The notes beneath the pieces are model-generated. The model was not told the origin of the DNA. It did not search any database and saw nothing but the letters and a program-made list of their open reading frames with translations. Shown here in pieces: positions 44,512 through 53,615 of a DNA stretch of 64,000 nucleotides (within the stretch, counting starts at the first letter, position 1; each line of letters begins with the position of its first letter). The DNA lies in contig DLRL01000029.1 in the NCBI GenBank assembly GCA_002501085.1, positions 1-64,000 of the forward strand, in the 5' to 3' direction. Source of the DNA: Gemmatimonadales bacterium UBA7889. GTDB lineage: Bacteria > Gemmatimonadota > Gemmatimonadetes > Longimicrobiales > Gaopeijiaceae. The translations under genes were made by a program, and so were the position numbers.

Positions 44512-45132
44512 ATGAAGATCTTAGTTATTGGTTCCTCCGGCATTATCGGCTCGGCCGTGGCGAACGCTCTCTCTGAGCGCGGCCAAAACGTTATTGAGGT
44601 GACGCACTCGGGCGAAGGGTTGACGGTAGACCTGTCTGACATAGCCTCGCTTAAAGCATTGTATGATAAAGTCGGAAAACTGGATGCGGTTGTATGCGTC
44701 GCAGGTGTGGCACAGTTCGGCCCCCTGGAAGAGCTTTCTGATAACGATTTTACGCAGAGCATTGAGAACAAGTTAATGGGCCAGGTGAACCTAGTGCGAT
44801 GTGGGATCGGACAGGTAGCCGAGGGAGGCTCGTTCACGCTCACAAGCGGTGGATTGTCCCAGAAGCCGGCTGCGGCAACAACCGCTGTGAGTATGGTCGG
44901 CGCTGCAGTCGAAGCCTTTGTAAAGGGAGCTGCGATCGATTTGGAGGGCCGTTACCGGGTTAATGTGGTGAGCCCGGGTTGGGTCGCGGAAAGTCGCGTA
45001 CAGATCGGGCTTGCTCCGATGCCAGGCATCTGGTCCCGGGATTTAGCCGAGTATTACATCGACCTTGTAGGGGGCCTGCAAACAGGCCAAATCGTTCAGG
45101 CGGAAAAAGCTAAGCCTAATCGTATTTCCTAG
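44512..45132 (+). CDS. Short-chain dehydrogenase-like protein lacking the catalytic Tyr
   Basis: The protein has 206 residues. Rossmann motif MKILVIGSSGIIGSAVANAL (GxxGxxG) and VDLSDI (NADP-type Asp), then LDAVVCVAGVAQFG (NAG variant) and SFTLTSGGLSQKP. The usual YxxxK is replaced by VSMVGAAVEAFVKG, which lacks the Tyr, as in a known subgroup of short SDRs. It may bind nucleotide but cannot use the standard Ser-Tyr-Lys mechanism. The start at 44512 is set by homology to the Rossmann N-terminus. The frame from 44446 adds a poor N-terminus. Its stop overlaps the convergent DUF6526 stop. Confidence 0.78.
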   Translation: MKILVIGSSGIIGSAVANALSERGQNVIEVTHSGEGLTVDLSDIASLKALYDKVGKLDAVVCVAGVAQFGPLEELSDNDFTQSIENKLMGQVNLVRCGIGQVAEGGSFTLTSGGLSQKPAAATTAVSMVGAAVEAFVKGAAIDLEGRYRVNVVSPGWVAESRVQIGLAPMPGIWSRDLAEYYIDLVGGLQTGQIVQAEKAKPNRIS

Positions 45133-45566
45133 ATACGCTGATGGTCCACTCGCCAATTCTTGATAGCTTGTTTGAGTGTCTTACGGTCGGAGATTCCTTC
45201 TGATAGTGCTTTGAACACCAGCCCGGGGAGCTCCTCATCAGAGGCAAAACGCAGCGCAATCATTTGCTCTGTTGTCACCTCAGGAATCCTTTGTTTGAGT
45301 TCCTCAGGGAGAAGCCTCTCCATACGCAACTGCTCCTCGAGCCGAATAACTCTATCCTGAACGCCTAATGCAAACCAACGGGCGAAAAAAGCTGCAAAAA
45401 CAACGCCTACTGAGAAAATGAAGGCCGCTAGGCCAGCAACAGAAAAACCGACCACGACCCCATATCCCAAGTAGAGAGTAGGGAGTACGAGCATAGGTGT
45501 CATCCAATAATGGTAGGCAGGGACCATCTTAGCGTGGTTCTTAAAGTTCTGGTCTGATTGGCTCAT
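45129..45566 (-). CDS. DUF6526 membrane protein
   Basis: The protein has 145 residues with two adjacent membrane segments (PMLVLPTLYLGYGVVVGF, AAFIFSVGVVFAAFFA). It ends in a cytoplasmic helical tail with VQDRVIRLEEQLRMERLLP and MIALRFASDEELPGL, the DUF6526 signature. Function unknown. The ATG at 45566 has AGAGGA upstream. A longer frame to 45728 lacks support. Confidence 0.82.
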   Translation of the reverse strand: MSQSDQNFKNHAKMVPAYHYWMTPMLVLPTLYLGYGVVVGFSVAGLAAFIFSVGVVFAAFFARWFALGVQDRVIRLEEQLRMERLLPEELKQRIPEVTTEQMIALRFASDEELPGLVFKALSEGISDRKTLKQAIKNWRVDHQRI

Positions 45567-45674
45567 GGGTTCCTCTATCATTGGGCAACTAAGGTACGTA
45601 CCGGACCCTAGAAATGGGGTGACCAAACTAACGAAGACGTGTATGGTGTGCAGTCCAGAACATAATCGGAGTCT

Positions 45675-46721
45675 ATGAAGAGCTACCAGTTCCGTGAGTA
45701 CGGAAAAGATCTTGAGCCCATTGAACATCCAGAGCCTTCTCCGGAAGGGACGGAAGTCTTAGTCCGTGTCCTAGCATGCGGTGCATGTCACAGTGACCTA
45801 CACCTTTGGGAGGGTGAGTACGACCTCGGGAATGAACGGAAACTGGATGCTAGAAGTGGGCGGCACTTACCCTTCACCTTAGGTCATGAGGTTTCTGCTG
45901 AAGTAGTCCGAGTTGGGCCCGAAGTGCACGATACTCTGATCGGGAAGCGGTTTGTGGTATTTCCGTGGATCGGGTGTGGAGCCTGCAATATCTGTGATCG
46001 TGAAGCCGAACATCTTTGTCTTCGGCCTCGGGCTCTCGGGACTTTTGTAGATGGAGGGTATAGTGATCACGTGCTAGTTCCCCACCCAAAATACCTCTTC
46101 GATTTTGGTAATCTCAAACCAGAACTTGCATGCACGTATGCATGCTCAGGCCTCACTGCTTATAGCGCAGTGAAAAAAGTCATCGGCCATCATGGATCTC
46201 ACATCGTGATCATCGGAGCGGGAGGCGTTGGCCTTTCAGCGTTAATGATCGCGAAAGCAATAACAGACTATGAAGTCATCGTAGCGGACATCCGAGAAGA
46301 AGCTCGCGACGCTGCAGAACAAGCAGGAGCAAGCCATACACTCGACGCGAACGATAAGAGTGCTCACAAGCTCATCAAGAAAATCAGTGGTGGAGGAGCT
46401 TGTGCAGTTGTTGACTGTGTCGGATCCGAGGCATCCGCAAATCTCGGCATGAGAAGTCTCGCAAAGAGTGGCATCCTCATCATTGTGGGTCTCTTCGGTG
46501 GAGCCCTCCAAGTATCACTCCCACTCCTGCCACTTAAGGACGTAACGATACGCGGATCTGATTTGGGCAGCCTCAGTGAGATGGGTGAGCTGATGGAACT
46601 GGCTAGAGCGGGCCGTATAGATCCTATCCCGATTAGGACTCGCGCGCTCGACCAAGCACAAGAAACTCTTTACGATCTTGCTGAAGGAAACTTAGTTGGT
46701 CGCGTCGTACTAAAGCCGTAA
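45675..46721 (+). CDS. Zinc-dependent alcohol dehydrogenase
   Basis: The protein has 348 residues. MDR superfamily: catalytic zinc site CGACHSDLHLWEG and LGHEVSAEVVRVGP, structural zinc site CGACNICDREAEHLC, and nucleotide fold HIVIIGAGGVGLSALMIA with VADI after strand 2 (Asp favours NAD). It oxidises primary or secondary alcohols. The substrate is unknown. It is followed after 19 bases by a short ORF and the oxoamine synthase. Confidence 0.93.
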   Translation: MKSYQFREYGKDLEPIEHPEPSPEGTEVLVRVLACGACHSDLHLWEGEYDLGNERKLDARSGRHLPFTLGHEVSAEVVRVGPEVHDTLIGKRFVVFPWIGCGACNICDREAEHLCLRPRALGTFVDGGYSDHVLVPHPKYLFDFGNLKPELACTYACSGLTAYSAVKKVIGHHGSHIVIIGAGGVGLSALMIAKAITDYEVIVADIREEARDAAEQAGASHTLDANDKSAHKLIKKISGGGACAVVDCVGSEASANLGMRSLAKSGILIIVGLFGGALQVSLPLLPLKDVTIRGSDLGSLSEMGELMELARAGRIDPIPIRTRALDQAQETLYDLAEGNLVGRVVLKP

Positions 46722-46740
46722 CTACTTGGGGATCATATCA

Positions 46741-46839
46741 ATGATTCGAAGAACTGATTCCCGAGAGCAAAAGAGTATTAATCTCCTTGATACCCTGGGG
46801 TTATTTGCGGAGATTGGGATAGAAGGTGAACGAAGCTGA
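46741..46839 (+). CDS. Possible 32-residue leader peptide
   Basis: An ATG at 46741, with GGGGAT 10 bases upstream, opens a 32-residue frame ending TGA at 46839. It overlaps the GTG start of the oxoamine synthase (46826) in another frame. It starts MIRRTDSREQKS and has no known family. It could be a translational-coupling leader or chance. Confidence 0.3.
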   Translation: MIRRTDSREQKSINLLDTLGLFAEIGIEGERS

Positions 46840-48238
46840 CCCACAGGATTTTACCTCCCATAGAAGGCAACCTGCTAAGAAAATTATGACCAAACCAAAA
46901 GATGGAGTCCCCGAGGTTGAAGCTGGCGTAAGATCTGAGCCGGCAACAAATAGAATTTCAGTCGACCCAGATAGTCTGCCAACTATCCCGGCTGCGATGG
47001 AGTACGACTACACGAACTTCTATTTCGGGGCTGGAACTGATGCGTTCGCTCTGCTAGAGCCATTCGATGACTGGTGGGGGCAGGTTCATCCCGCAGGTTA
47101 CTACCTCTACGAGCTACCACTCCGCTCAGCCCCATCAACTCGAGTCGACGTTGAGGACACAAAAACAGGTGAGATACGACGGGGACTCGTCAATTTTGCC
47201 TCGTACAACTATCTGGGGCTCTCATATAGGCCGGAGGTCAAGGAAGCAATCAAGGAAGCGGCTGACATCTACGGAGGCGGGTCCTCAGGATCACCGATCT
47301 TGAGTGGTACAACACACCTACATGAGCAGTTCTCCGCAGAAGTAGCTGCGTTTAAGGGCAAAGAAGCTGCGCTTATCTTCCCCACGGGTTACAGCGCTAA
47401 TGTCGGGACGATCGCAGGATTGATGCGTTCGGGTGACTTGATCGTAGCCGATCAATACGCCCACGCCAGCATCGTCGACGGCATGATTCTATCGAAAGCC
47501 AAGTCCCGGTTCTTCAGACACAATCGGGCGGACGACCTCGATCGTAAATTGAAAGGCTTCGACGGAAAGAAACTGGTAATCGTTGAGGGCGTGTACTCCA
47601 TGGACGGTGACGTCACAGCGCTAGCTGATATAGTCGCAGTGTGCCGTGCCCGCGGGGCTCGGATCATGATCGACGAAGCACACTCAGCCTTCGTATATGG
47701 TGCTACCGGAAAGGGTGTAGTCGAAGACATAGGGTTAGATGATGAGGTGGACATCCACCTCGGCACCTTCTCTAAGAGTCTTGGCGGACAAGGCGGCTAC
47801 ACCGCGGGCTCTCTCAAGCTCATTAACTATCTCCGCGGGTTCTCACGATCACGGTTCTTCTCTTGCGCTCTCTCCCCAGTCGTGGTGGCTGGACTAAGAA
47901 AGGCTCTAGAAATCGCGAGCAACGAACCGGAACTCCGAACGAAACTCTGGAAAAACGTTGCTTATATGCAGAAATTGCTGGGTGATGCCGAAGTCCCGAT
48001 CGGTGACTCCACCTCACAGGTAATTCCCATTATGGTCCGCGACGATGCGCGCGTACTGGCAATGGGCGAGGAGCTATTCCGGGAAGGAGTGTACATCAAC
48101 CCAGTCATCTATCCCGCAGTCGGCAAACATAAATCACGGTTCCGAATGTCGATCTCAGCAGCACACACGTCGGAGGAACTTGAAGAGGGCGCAGCCGCGA
48201 TCGTGCGCGTCTTGCAGAGGTTCGGCATATGTCCTTAG
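46826..48238 (+). CDS. Alpha-oxoamine synthase, serine palmitoyltransferase-like
   Basis: The protein has 470 residues. It has an extended ~115-residue N-terminus (for example TNFYFGAGTDAFALLEPFDDWW). The PLP alpha-oxoamine synthase core then follows: NFASYNYLGLSYRPEV, GGGSSGSPILSGTTHLHEQF, IFPTGYSANVGTIAGLM, ARIMIDEAHSAFVYG and TFSKSLGGQGGY with the Schiff-base Lys. This fold makes 8-amino-7-oxononanoate or 3-ketosphinganine. The N-terminal extension and lack of biotin genes favour a lipid or polyketide-type product (inference). The start at 46826 is a GTG, and an ATG at 46886 is possible. It overlaps the next gene by 10 bases. Confidence 0.82.
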   Translation: MNEADPQDFTSHRRQPAKKIMTKPKDGVPEVEAGVRSEPATNRISVDPDSLPTIPAAMEYDYTNFYFGAGTDAFALLEPFDDWWGQVHPAGYYLYELPLRSAPSTRVDVEDTKTGEIRRGLVNFASYNYLGLSYRPEVKEAIKEAADIYGGGSSGSPILSGTTHLHEQFSAEVAAFKGKEAALIFPTGYSANVGTIAGLMRSGDLIVADQYAHASIVDGMILSKAKSRFFRHNRADDLDRKLKGFDGKKLVIVEGVYSMDGDVTALADIVAVCRARGARIMIDEAHSAFVYGATGKGVVEDIGLDDEVDIHLGTFSKSLGGQGGYTAGSLKLINYLRGFSRSRFFSCALSPVVVAGLRKALEIASNEPELRTKLWKNVAYMQKLLGDAEVPIGDSTSQVIPIMVRDDARVLAMGEELFREGVYINPVIYPAVGKHKSRFRMSISAAHTSEELEEGAAAIVRVLQRFGICP

Positions 48239-48891
48239 GGAGCTATCACTTCCATACAGGGGTCAGCGCCTTCTTTGAGATGGCGACAGCAGACGCCCGC
48301 GCACTCTTGCCCCAACATCTTGAGCCTATCGAGGTGCGCCATCAACGGAGTGTGCTTTCTGTCACAGCCTTCCTCTTCGATGATAGTGTTGTGGGCCCTT
48401 ACACTGAGGTCATGTTCTCGGTAATCGTTCCACCGACTGTGGCTCAATTGGGTCCGCACGCAAAGGCAGGATTCTTTCCCTTCCTTGCTGCCACAAGTTC
48501 AGAGGAGGCCCGACGCATCAAGTCTGAGCGCTTTCACTTCCCCTATCATGAAGAAGACATCAAGGCGCAGTTCATCGAGAGAGAAGGCCGCATGCGTGTG
48601 CGGGTCTTCGGAGGAGAAGATCCAGTTGTTGACATGAGCGTAACCCGAGGCACTTGGGAGACCACCACGCTTTTACTTCAGGGTTACATGATGAACGGAT
48701 CTGAGCGCCTTCGAACAACACTTCAAATCAGTGGTGAATACACAGTTCATGAAAATGAACAGGGTGAGATGACACTCTTTCCGCACCCCATGATCGCTAA
48801 GCACTTTCCGGGTGAGGTCTCCGCTTATCCGTTCCGCGAAACTTGGCTCAAAAATGGAACTGAGGTCTTCCACAAACTGGAAGCCTTTTAG
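48229..48891 (+). CDS. Acetoacetate-decarboxylase-like protein
   Basis: The protein has 220 residues. The pattern resembles the acetoacetate decarboxylase superfamily (ADC-like barrel): YTEVMFSVIVPP, HFPYHEEDIKAQFIEREG and MTLFPHPMIAKHFPGEVSAYPFRETW. The ADC active-site Lys/Arg pattern is not secure. It is translationally coupled by a 10-base overlap to the oxoamine synthase, so it probably processes the same intermediate. Other explanations, such as an acyl-binding protein, remain open. Confidence 0.55.
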   Translation: MSLGSYHFHTGVSAFFEMATADARALLPQHLEPIEVRHQRSVLSVTAFLFDDSVVGPYTEVMFSVIVPPTVAQLGPHAKAGFFPFLAATSSEEARRIKSERFHFPYHEEDIKAQFIEREGRMRVRVFGGEDPVVDMSVTRGTWETTTLLLQGYMMNGSERLRTTLQISGEYTVHENEQGEMTLFPHPMIAKHFPGEVSAYPFRETWLKNGTEVFHKLEAF

Positions 48892-48999
48892 TTAAAATTC
48901 CGCGTTCAGGATCATGCTTTTGAAGAAAGGCACGCTATCTCTCGTAGTAGTAGTTATCTGAGGGAGTATCGTTTGCAACCTGAAAGGCAAGGGAGTCAT

Positions 49000-50463
49000 A
49001 TGGTGCGACCAGATAGAATTCTATTGGGCTTCATTCTGCTGCTCGTCTGTTCGGGACCCGGGTTAGTCGCACAGGAAAACGAGAGGTTAGTTGGCAGTTG
49101 GCGTGGAGGGCTTGAAGTCGGAGGCGGAGCTTCCCTGACCATTGTTTTCAATATCAGCCAGGACGCTGGCGGGGCATTCACCGGGACAATGGACAGCCCA
49201 GACCAGGGTGCAGTTGGTATCCCGCTAACTAGTGTAAGCATCGAAGGAAGTAGCGTAACTTTTAGTATCCAAGCCGTCCAAGGCGCATATACAGGGACTC
49301 TGTCAGACGAAGGAGACCAGATTTCTGGGACTTGGAGTCAAGGCCCAGCCTCACTACCGCTCTCACTCGTAAAGGGGGATGCCCTCCCACCACCAGAGCG
49401 GCCACAAGAGCCCAGGCCTCCTTATCCTTACAGCTCCGAGGAAGTGACGTTCAGGAATACTGAAGCAGGGATTGATTTAGCTGGAACCCTTACTATTCCA
49501 GATGGTCTTGGGCCATTTCCTGGGGCTGTGCTGGTCAGCGGATCAGGACCCCAAGACCGCGATGAATCACTGATGGGGCACAAACCGTTCTGGGTTCTAG
49601 CGGACCACTTGAGCCGCAAAGGAATCGCGGTTCTCCGCTTCGATGACCGCGGGGTGGGCTCGTCCGGTGGGGAATTCGGGACCGCCACCTCAGAGGACTT
49701 TACCACAGATGCTCTAGCAGGAGTCGAATACCTTGAGGACCAGGACCGTATCGCGACAAATCGAGTAGGTATCGTCGGTCACTCAGAGGGCGGCCTCATC
49801 GCCCCTCTCGCCGCAACTCGGTCTGAAAGAGTCGCGTACATAGTCATGTTGGCCGGACCTGGCATACCAGGTATCGATATTCTTGTTGCTCAAGGACAAC
49901 TCATTAACCGAGCTGCTGGCGCGCCTGAAGCAGCCGTAGAAATGAATGCTCGTCTTCAAAGCATGCTCGCAGACATTGCGAAGGAAGAGCCTGATCCAGA
50001 AAAAGCCGGCCCACTAATGCGCTCAGCAATGCGCGAGGAGATTGCGCTTCTCCCACAAGCTATTATGGAATTAATTCCAGAGTCCCAAATTAATGATGTA
50101 GCAATTAACACAACGGTTAATCAGTTCAACTCTCCGTGGTTCCGGTTCTTTTTACACTATGATCCACGACCCGTCCTCGAACAGGTTTCTGTTCCCGTGC
50201 TCGCGATCTTCGGTGAGAAGGACCTTCAAGTACCGCACGACCTCAACGTTCCGGAAATCGAAGCAGCCTTCGAGCGTGGGAATAACGAAGCCGCGACAGT
50301 TCGAGTTCTACCAGGTCTGAACCACCTATTTCAGCAAGCTGAATCAGGTGCCCCATCGGAGTATCAGCAGATTGAGGAAACCTTTAATCAGAGCGCCTTA
50401 GAACTCGTCAGCTCGTGGATCCTCAAACAGTTCACAAGTCCGAAGGCAGACACGCTGAACTAG
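49000..50463 (+). CDS. Exported alpha/beta hydrolase with N-terminal beta domain
   Basis: The protein has about 487 residues. A signal peptide ends at GLVAQ. Residues ~30-130 form a small lipocalin-like beta domain (GSWRGGLEVGG, ISGTWSQG). The hydrolase domain follows with PGAVLVSGSGPQDRDESLMGHK, AVLRFDDRGVGSSGG, nucleophile elbow IVGHSEGGLIAPLAA, and C-terminal LAIFGEKDLQVPHDLN (Asp) and LPGLNHLFQ (His). This resembles bacterial S9/acyl-aminoacyl-type hydrolases of unknown substrate. The ATG at 49000 has AGGGAG upstream. Confidence 0.87.
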   Translation: MVRPDRILLGFILLLVCSGPGLVAQENERLVGSWRGGLEVGGGASLTIVFNISQDAGGAFTGTMDSPDQGAVGIPLTSVSIEGSSVTFSIQAVQGAYTGTLSDEGDQISGTWSQGPASLPLSLVKGDALPPPERPQEPRPPYPYSSEEVTFRNTEAGIDLAGTLTIPDGLGPFPGAVLVSGSGPQDRDESLMGHKPFWVLADHLSRKGIAVLRFDDRGVGSSGGEFGTATSEDFTTDALAGVEYLEDQDRIATNRVGIVGHSEGGLIAPLAATRSERVAYIVMLAGPGIPGIDILVAQGQLINRAAGAPEAAVEMNARLQSMLADIAKEEPDPEKAGPLMRSAMREEIALLPQAIMELIPESQINDVAINTTVNQFNSPWFRFFLHYDPRPVLEQVSVPVLAIFGEKDLQVPHDLNVPEIEAAFERGNNEAATVRVLPGLNHLFQQAESGAPSEYQQIEETFNQSALELVSSWILKQFTSPKADTLN

Positions 50464-50553
50464 CCTTTCAACAGACCGGCCAGCTATCTGACTTTCTGCT
50501 AACCCGGTTCCTAAATCTCTAGCTCACCCCCGCTATCACCATTAGCGTACGTG

Positions 50554-51384
50554 ATGCCAGCACGCCCACAGGATTTAATCTTTACGCTCTACGGTGAATA
50601 CCTGCTGCACCGAAAGGAACCGATATGGGTCGGGAGCCTTATCGCACTCCTGCAACCTTTCGACCTCTCGGAAGGAGCAGTGCGTACTGTTCTTTCTCGG
50701 ATGGCTCGAAAAGGGTGGCTCAAGGCCCACCGCACAGGGAAGCACTCCTTTTACGATCTCGCCCCAAAGGGCCGGCAACTTCTGGAGGATGGCGAGGATC
50801 GCATCTTCCATCCCTCATGGGACAATCCGTGGGATGGCTCCTGGTTCCTGATCGCCTATTCGATTCCGGAGGACGTTCGCCACTTACGAGACCGGCTCCG
50901 GGATCGTCTTGCATGGCTTGGCTTTGGTTCACTGGGAAACGGGCTGTGGATCTCGCCTCATGATGTAGAAGAAAAGGTGCAAAGGGTTGCGAAACAATTG
51001 AAAATTGAGCGCCATCTCGAGTGCTTTCAAGCTCGCCGTGTTAACAAGCAAGATGTCCAGGAACTCGTAGCAAAGTGTTGGGATCTTGCAACGGTAAATC
51101 AGCAATACTTAGCCTTTTCCGGTCGCTGGCAATCGGAGCTGGAAAGGTGCAGCGCCGGTGTCCCGACAGGTGATGTGACACACGAGGAATGCTTCGCGGT
51201 ACGCTTTGACCTCATTCATGAGTATCGGGCATTCCCGCTTATAGACCCTTACTTGCCTCGATCTCTCTTACCTGAAAAGTGGAATGGTGAGGATGCTACT
51301 GAGTTATTCCATATGTTACACGAAATCCTCAAAGGGCCCGCCGATTCTTATGTTGACCAGATCTTGAATACGGAACGATCATGA
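50554..51384 (+). CDS. PaaX-family transcriptional regulator
   Basis: The protein has about 276 residues. The N-terminal winged helix of PaaX reads PQDLIFTLYGEYLLHRKEPI and SEGAVRTVLSRMARKGWL then KHSFYDLAPKGRQLL. A conserved middle DPWDGSWFLIAYSIPE-like block is present, followed by the C-terminal domain with PLIDPYLPRSLLPEKW. PaaX represses phenylacetate degradation with phenylacetyl-CoA as inducer. No paa genes lie in the window, so the target is unknown. It overlaps the next gene by 4 bases. A GTG at 50551 is one codon upstream. Confidence 0.85.
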   Translation: MPARPQDLIFTLYGEYLLHRKEPIWVGSLIALLQPFDLSEGAVRTVLSRMARKGWLKAHRTGKHSFYDLAPKGRQLLEDGEDRIFHPSWDNPWDGSWFLIAYSIPEDVRHLRDRLRDRLAWLGFGSLGNGLWISPHDVEEKVQRVAKQLKIERHLECFQARRVNKQDVQELVAKCWDLATVNQQYLAFSGRWQSELERCSAGVPTGDVTHEECFAVRFDLIHEYRAFPLIDPYLPRSLLPEKWNGEDATELFHMLHEILKGPADSYVDQILNTERS

Positions 51385-53468
51385 CCCTGACTGGACGTAC
51401 CTCTTTGAAGGCAACGACCTCAGTACTCATCCTGTGTATGGCTTGTTCAGCCCCCGATACTGGGCGAAAAGACCGTGCCGCAGAGGGATACCTGAAGATC
51501 ATAGCAGCTGAAATCAATCGACCAACTAATGGCCCTGACCTCGAATTCTTAATAGAGGCCACCAGCTACAGAGATGTATTTCTGCGAAGATCAGCTGTAC
51601 GGGCCCTGGGGCGCCTGGAAAACCCGGCACTAATCAATGACCTCGCGCATCATATAGAGGATTCGCAAGCCGCGGTCCGGGTGGAAGCCGTAAATGCTCT
51701 CGCACAAGCCGTACACGGTAGTGACGGAGCACCAGTCCTACAAATATTTTTGGCCAGGATAGGATCAGAACATGACGAAAGAGTTTTGGGTGCGTTCGCT
51801 CGCGCGCTGGGCCGGCTACGCCTGGGTGATGAAGATCAAGGCTCGGCGCTAGAACTATTGCTTAGTCTTGGCAATCTCGATCCCGTGCAGATTCCACCAA
51901 AGCTAGCTGAAGGGCTGGCTCTTGGACTTGAAGCATTAGCGAGAAGATCTGGAGGTGAACTACTCGGTGACCGAGCAAAGGGTCAGTTGGTCAGTATGCT
52001 GCGCTACCGATCTGCGGACGAACAGACCGCAGCGCGAGTAAGAGCACTAGCGCTGCTAACGCTACGGCACGCTGAAGCCATAACAGGACGCTATGTTGAC
52101 GCAAGTCTTAGGGATCCAGATCCAGATGCGAGGATAATTGCGGCTGCATCCCTAGACCTTATGCCACCTGCACTACGCACTGAGTTCACGCGACGGGCCA
52201 TCGGAGATCAATCATTGCGCGTGAGTGTTGAAGCGATCGGACAACTAGCAAATCATCCCAGCAATATCCTCAAATGCCAGTGGTTGAATACGGCTCTAGA
52301 GGAAACAGACATCCGACCCATCAGAGCACTGGCGCTTGAGGCACTAGGAGAACCGTGTCCGGATATTTCAGCTCAACAGCAAATCCTAATGGATGCCGTA
52401 TCGGAAATTGGCGTAACAAATTCTACGGAGTGGCTGGCCCCTGCCCGGGCGCTTGTCTCCCTCGCTCGCATCGCACCAGAACTCGCCGAAGCTGCTCTCC
52501 CACAATTTTTGGAACATGAGAATGCATTCGTCCGAAGCTACGCAGCCACTACTGCTGCCCTCCTCGGACAAAGTGATGTACTACGGGTACTCTCCCGGGA
52601 TCCAATTCCGAATGTGCGTACAGCGGCCATCCAACTCCTCGCTGCTCGAGATTCGGAGTCAATTGATGAGCTGTTGGTCAGTCAACTCTCTACAGATGAC
52701 CCACAACTTCTAATGACAGCCGCGCGCCTCCTTGAAAATTCCCCACTAGGGCTTCAGGCAGCTTCGGCAACTCTTTTGGCGTTTGAGCGGATCTCAGCTA
52801 GTCAACGCGAAACATCGCGTGACGCCCGTCGAGCCTTACTGGAGCGTGTTAATGAGTTCGGGAATGCTACAATGACAAGCCGACTCGAACCCTTCCTTCG
52901 GGACTTCGACCCTCAAGTCGCCACGGACATCGCGAGCATACTAGAGCGTTGGTCTGGCCAATCGAGACAGTCCAGCCCAGAACTCCTTCCAAGAGGCGAC
53001 CTACCGAACCCGGCTGAACTATACGAACTCCGACACTCTGAGGTGATCCTCCATATGGAAAGGGGTGGTGAGATCGTAATCCGTGCCCTCCCTGATGTTG
53101 CACTTACTAACGCCCAACGCTTCGTACGACTAGCGAATGAGGGCTACTTCGATGGCCTCACATTTCACAGGTGGGAGCCGGGCTTTGTAATCCAAGGTGG
53201 CAGTCCGGGCGCAAACGAGTACTCCGGTGATGGCCTCTACACGAGGGACGAAGTTGATCTGTTACCCCACTGGCGTGGCACGGTAGGACTATCTACACGT
53301 GGGCACGACACTGGTGATGCACAGATCTTTATCAATCTTGCCCACAATGTTCGACTCAACCACGACTACACGATCTTCGGTGTTGTCGTCGATGGGATGG
53401 AAGACATAGTCGACTTAGTCGTTGAAGGTGACGTCATCACACGGGCGGAGGTACGCGTCGGTACTTAA
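51381..53468 (+). CDS. HEAT-repeat cyclophilin lipoprotein
   Basis: The protein has 695 residues. A lipobox (LILCMAC) indicates a lipoprotein. Residues ~40-540 are HEAT-type repeats (RSAVRALGRLENPALINDLAHH, VRVEAVNALAQAV, VRTAAIQLLAARD). The final ~135 residues are a cyclophilin-like domain: LTFHRWEPGFVIQGGSPGANEYSGDG, LSTRGHDTGDAQIFINLAHN and HDYTIFGVVVDGMEDIVD. It would fold proline-containing exported proteins at the outer or inner membrane. Translational coupling to PaaX is unusual. Confidence 0.87.
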   Translation: MTLTGRTSLKATTSVLILCMACSAPDTGRKDRAAEGYLKIIAAEINRPTNGPDLEFLIEATSYRDVFLRRSAVRALGRLENPALINDLAHHIEDSQAAVRVEAVNALAQAVHGSDGAPVLQIFLARIGSEHDERVLGAFARALGRLRLGDEDQGSALELLLSLGNLDPVQIPPKLAEGLALGLEALARRSGGELLGDRAKGQLVSMLRYRSADEQTAARVRALALLTLRHAEAITGRYVDASLRDPDPDARIIAAASLDLMPPALRTEFTRRAIGDQSLRVSVEAIGQLANHPSNILKCQWLNTALEETDIRPIRALALEALGEPCPDISAQQQILMDAVSEIGVTNSTEWLAPARALVSLARIAPELAEAALPQFLEHENAFVRSYAATTAALLGQSDVLRVLSRDPIPNVRTAAIQLLAARDSESIDELLVSQLSTDDPQLLMTAARLLENSPLGLQAASATLLAFERISASQRETSRDARRALLERVNEFGNATMTSRLEPFLRDFDPQVATDIASILERWSGQSRQSSPELLPRGDLPNPAELYELRHSEVILHMERGGEIVIRALPDVALTNAQRFVRLANEGYFDGLTFHRWEPGFVIQGGSPGANEYSGDGLYTRDEVDLLPHWRGTVGLSTRGHDTGDAQIFINLAHNVRLNHDYTIFGVVVDGMEDIVDLVVEGDVITRAEVRVGT

Positions 53469-53615
53469 AAGATCGAACCAGCTCACATATCAAAAAGACC
53501 AGTTGCCCCAAGGCATAAATTACCTCTATTCTGGCCTTTGTCGGGCCAAGTATTAGAAGGTAGTGATATTCCATTATCAGCTTCGCTCTGAAAACCCATC
53601 GCAATAAGGAAATCC

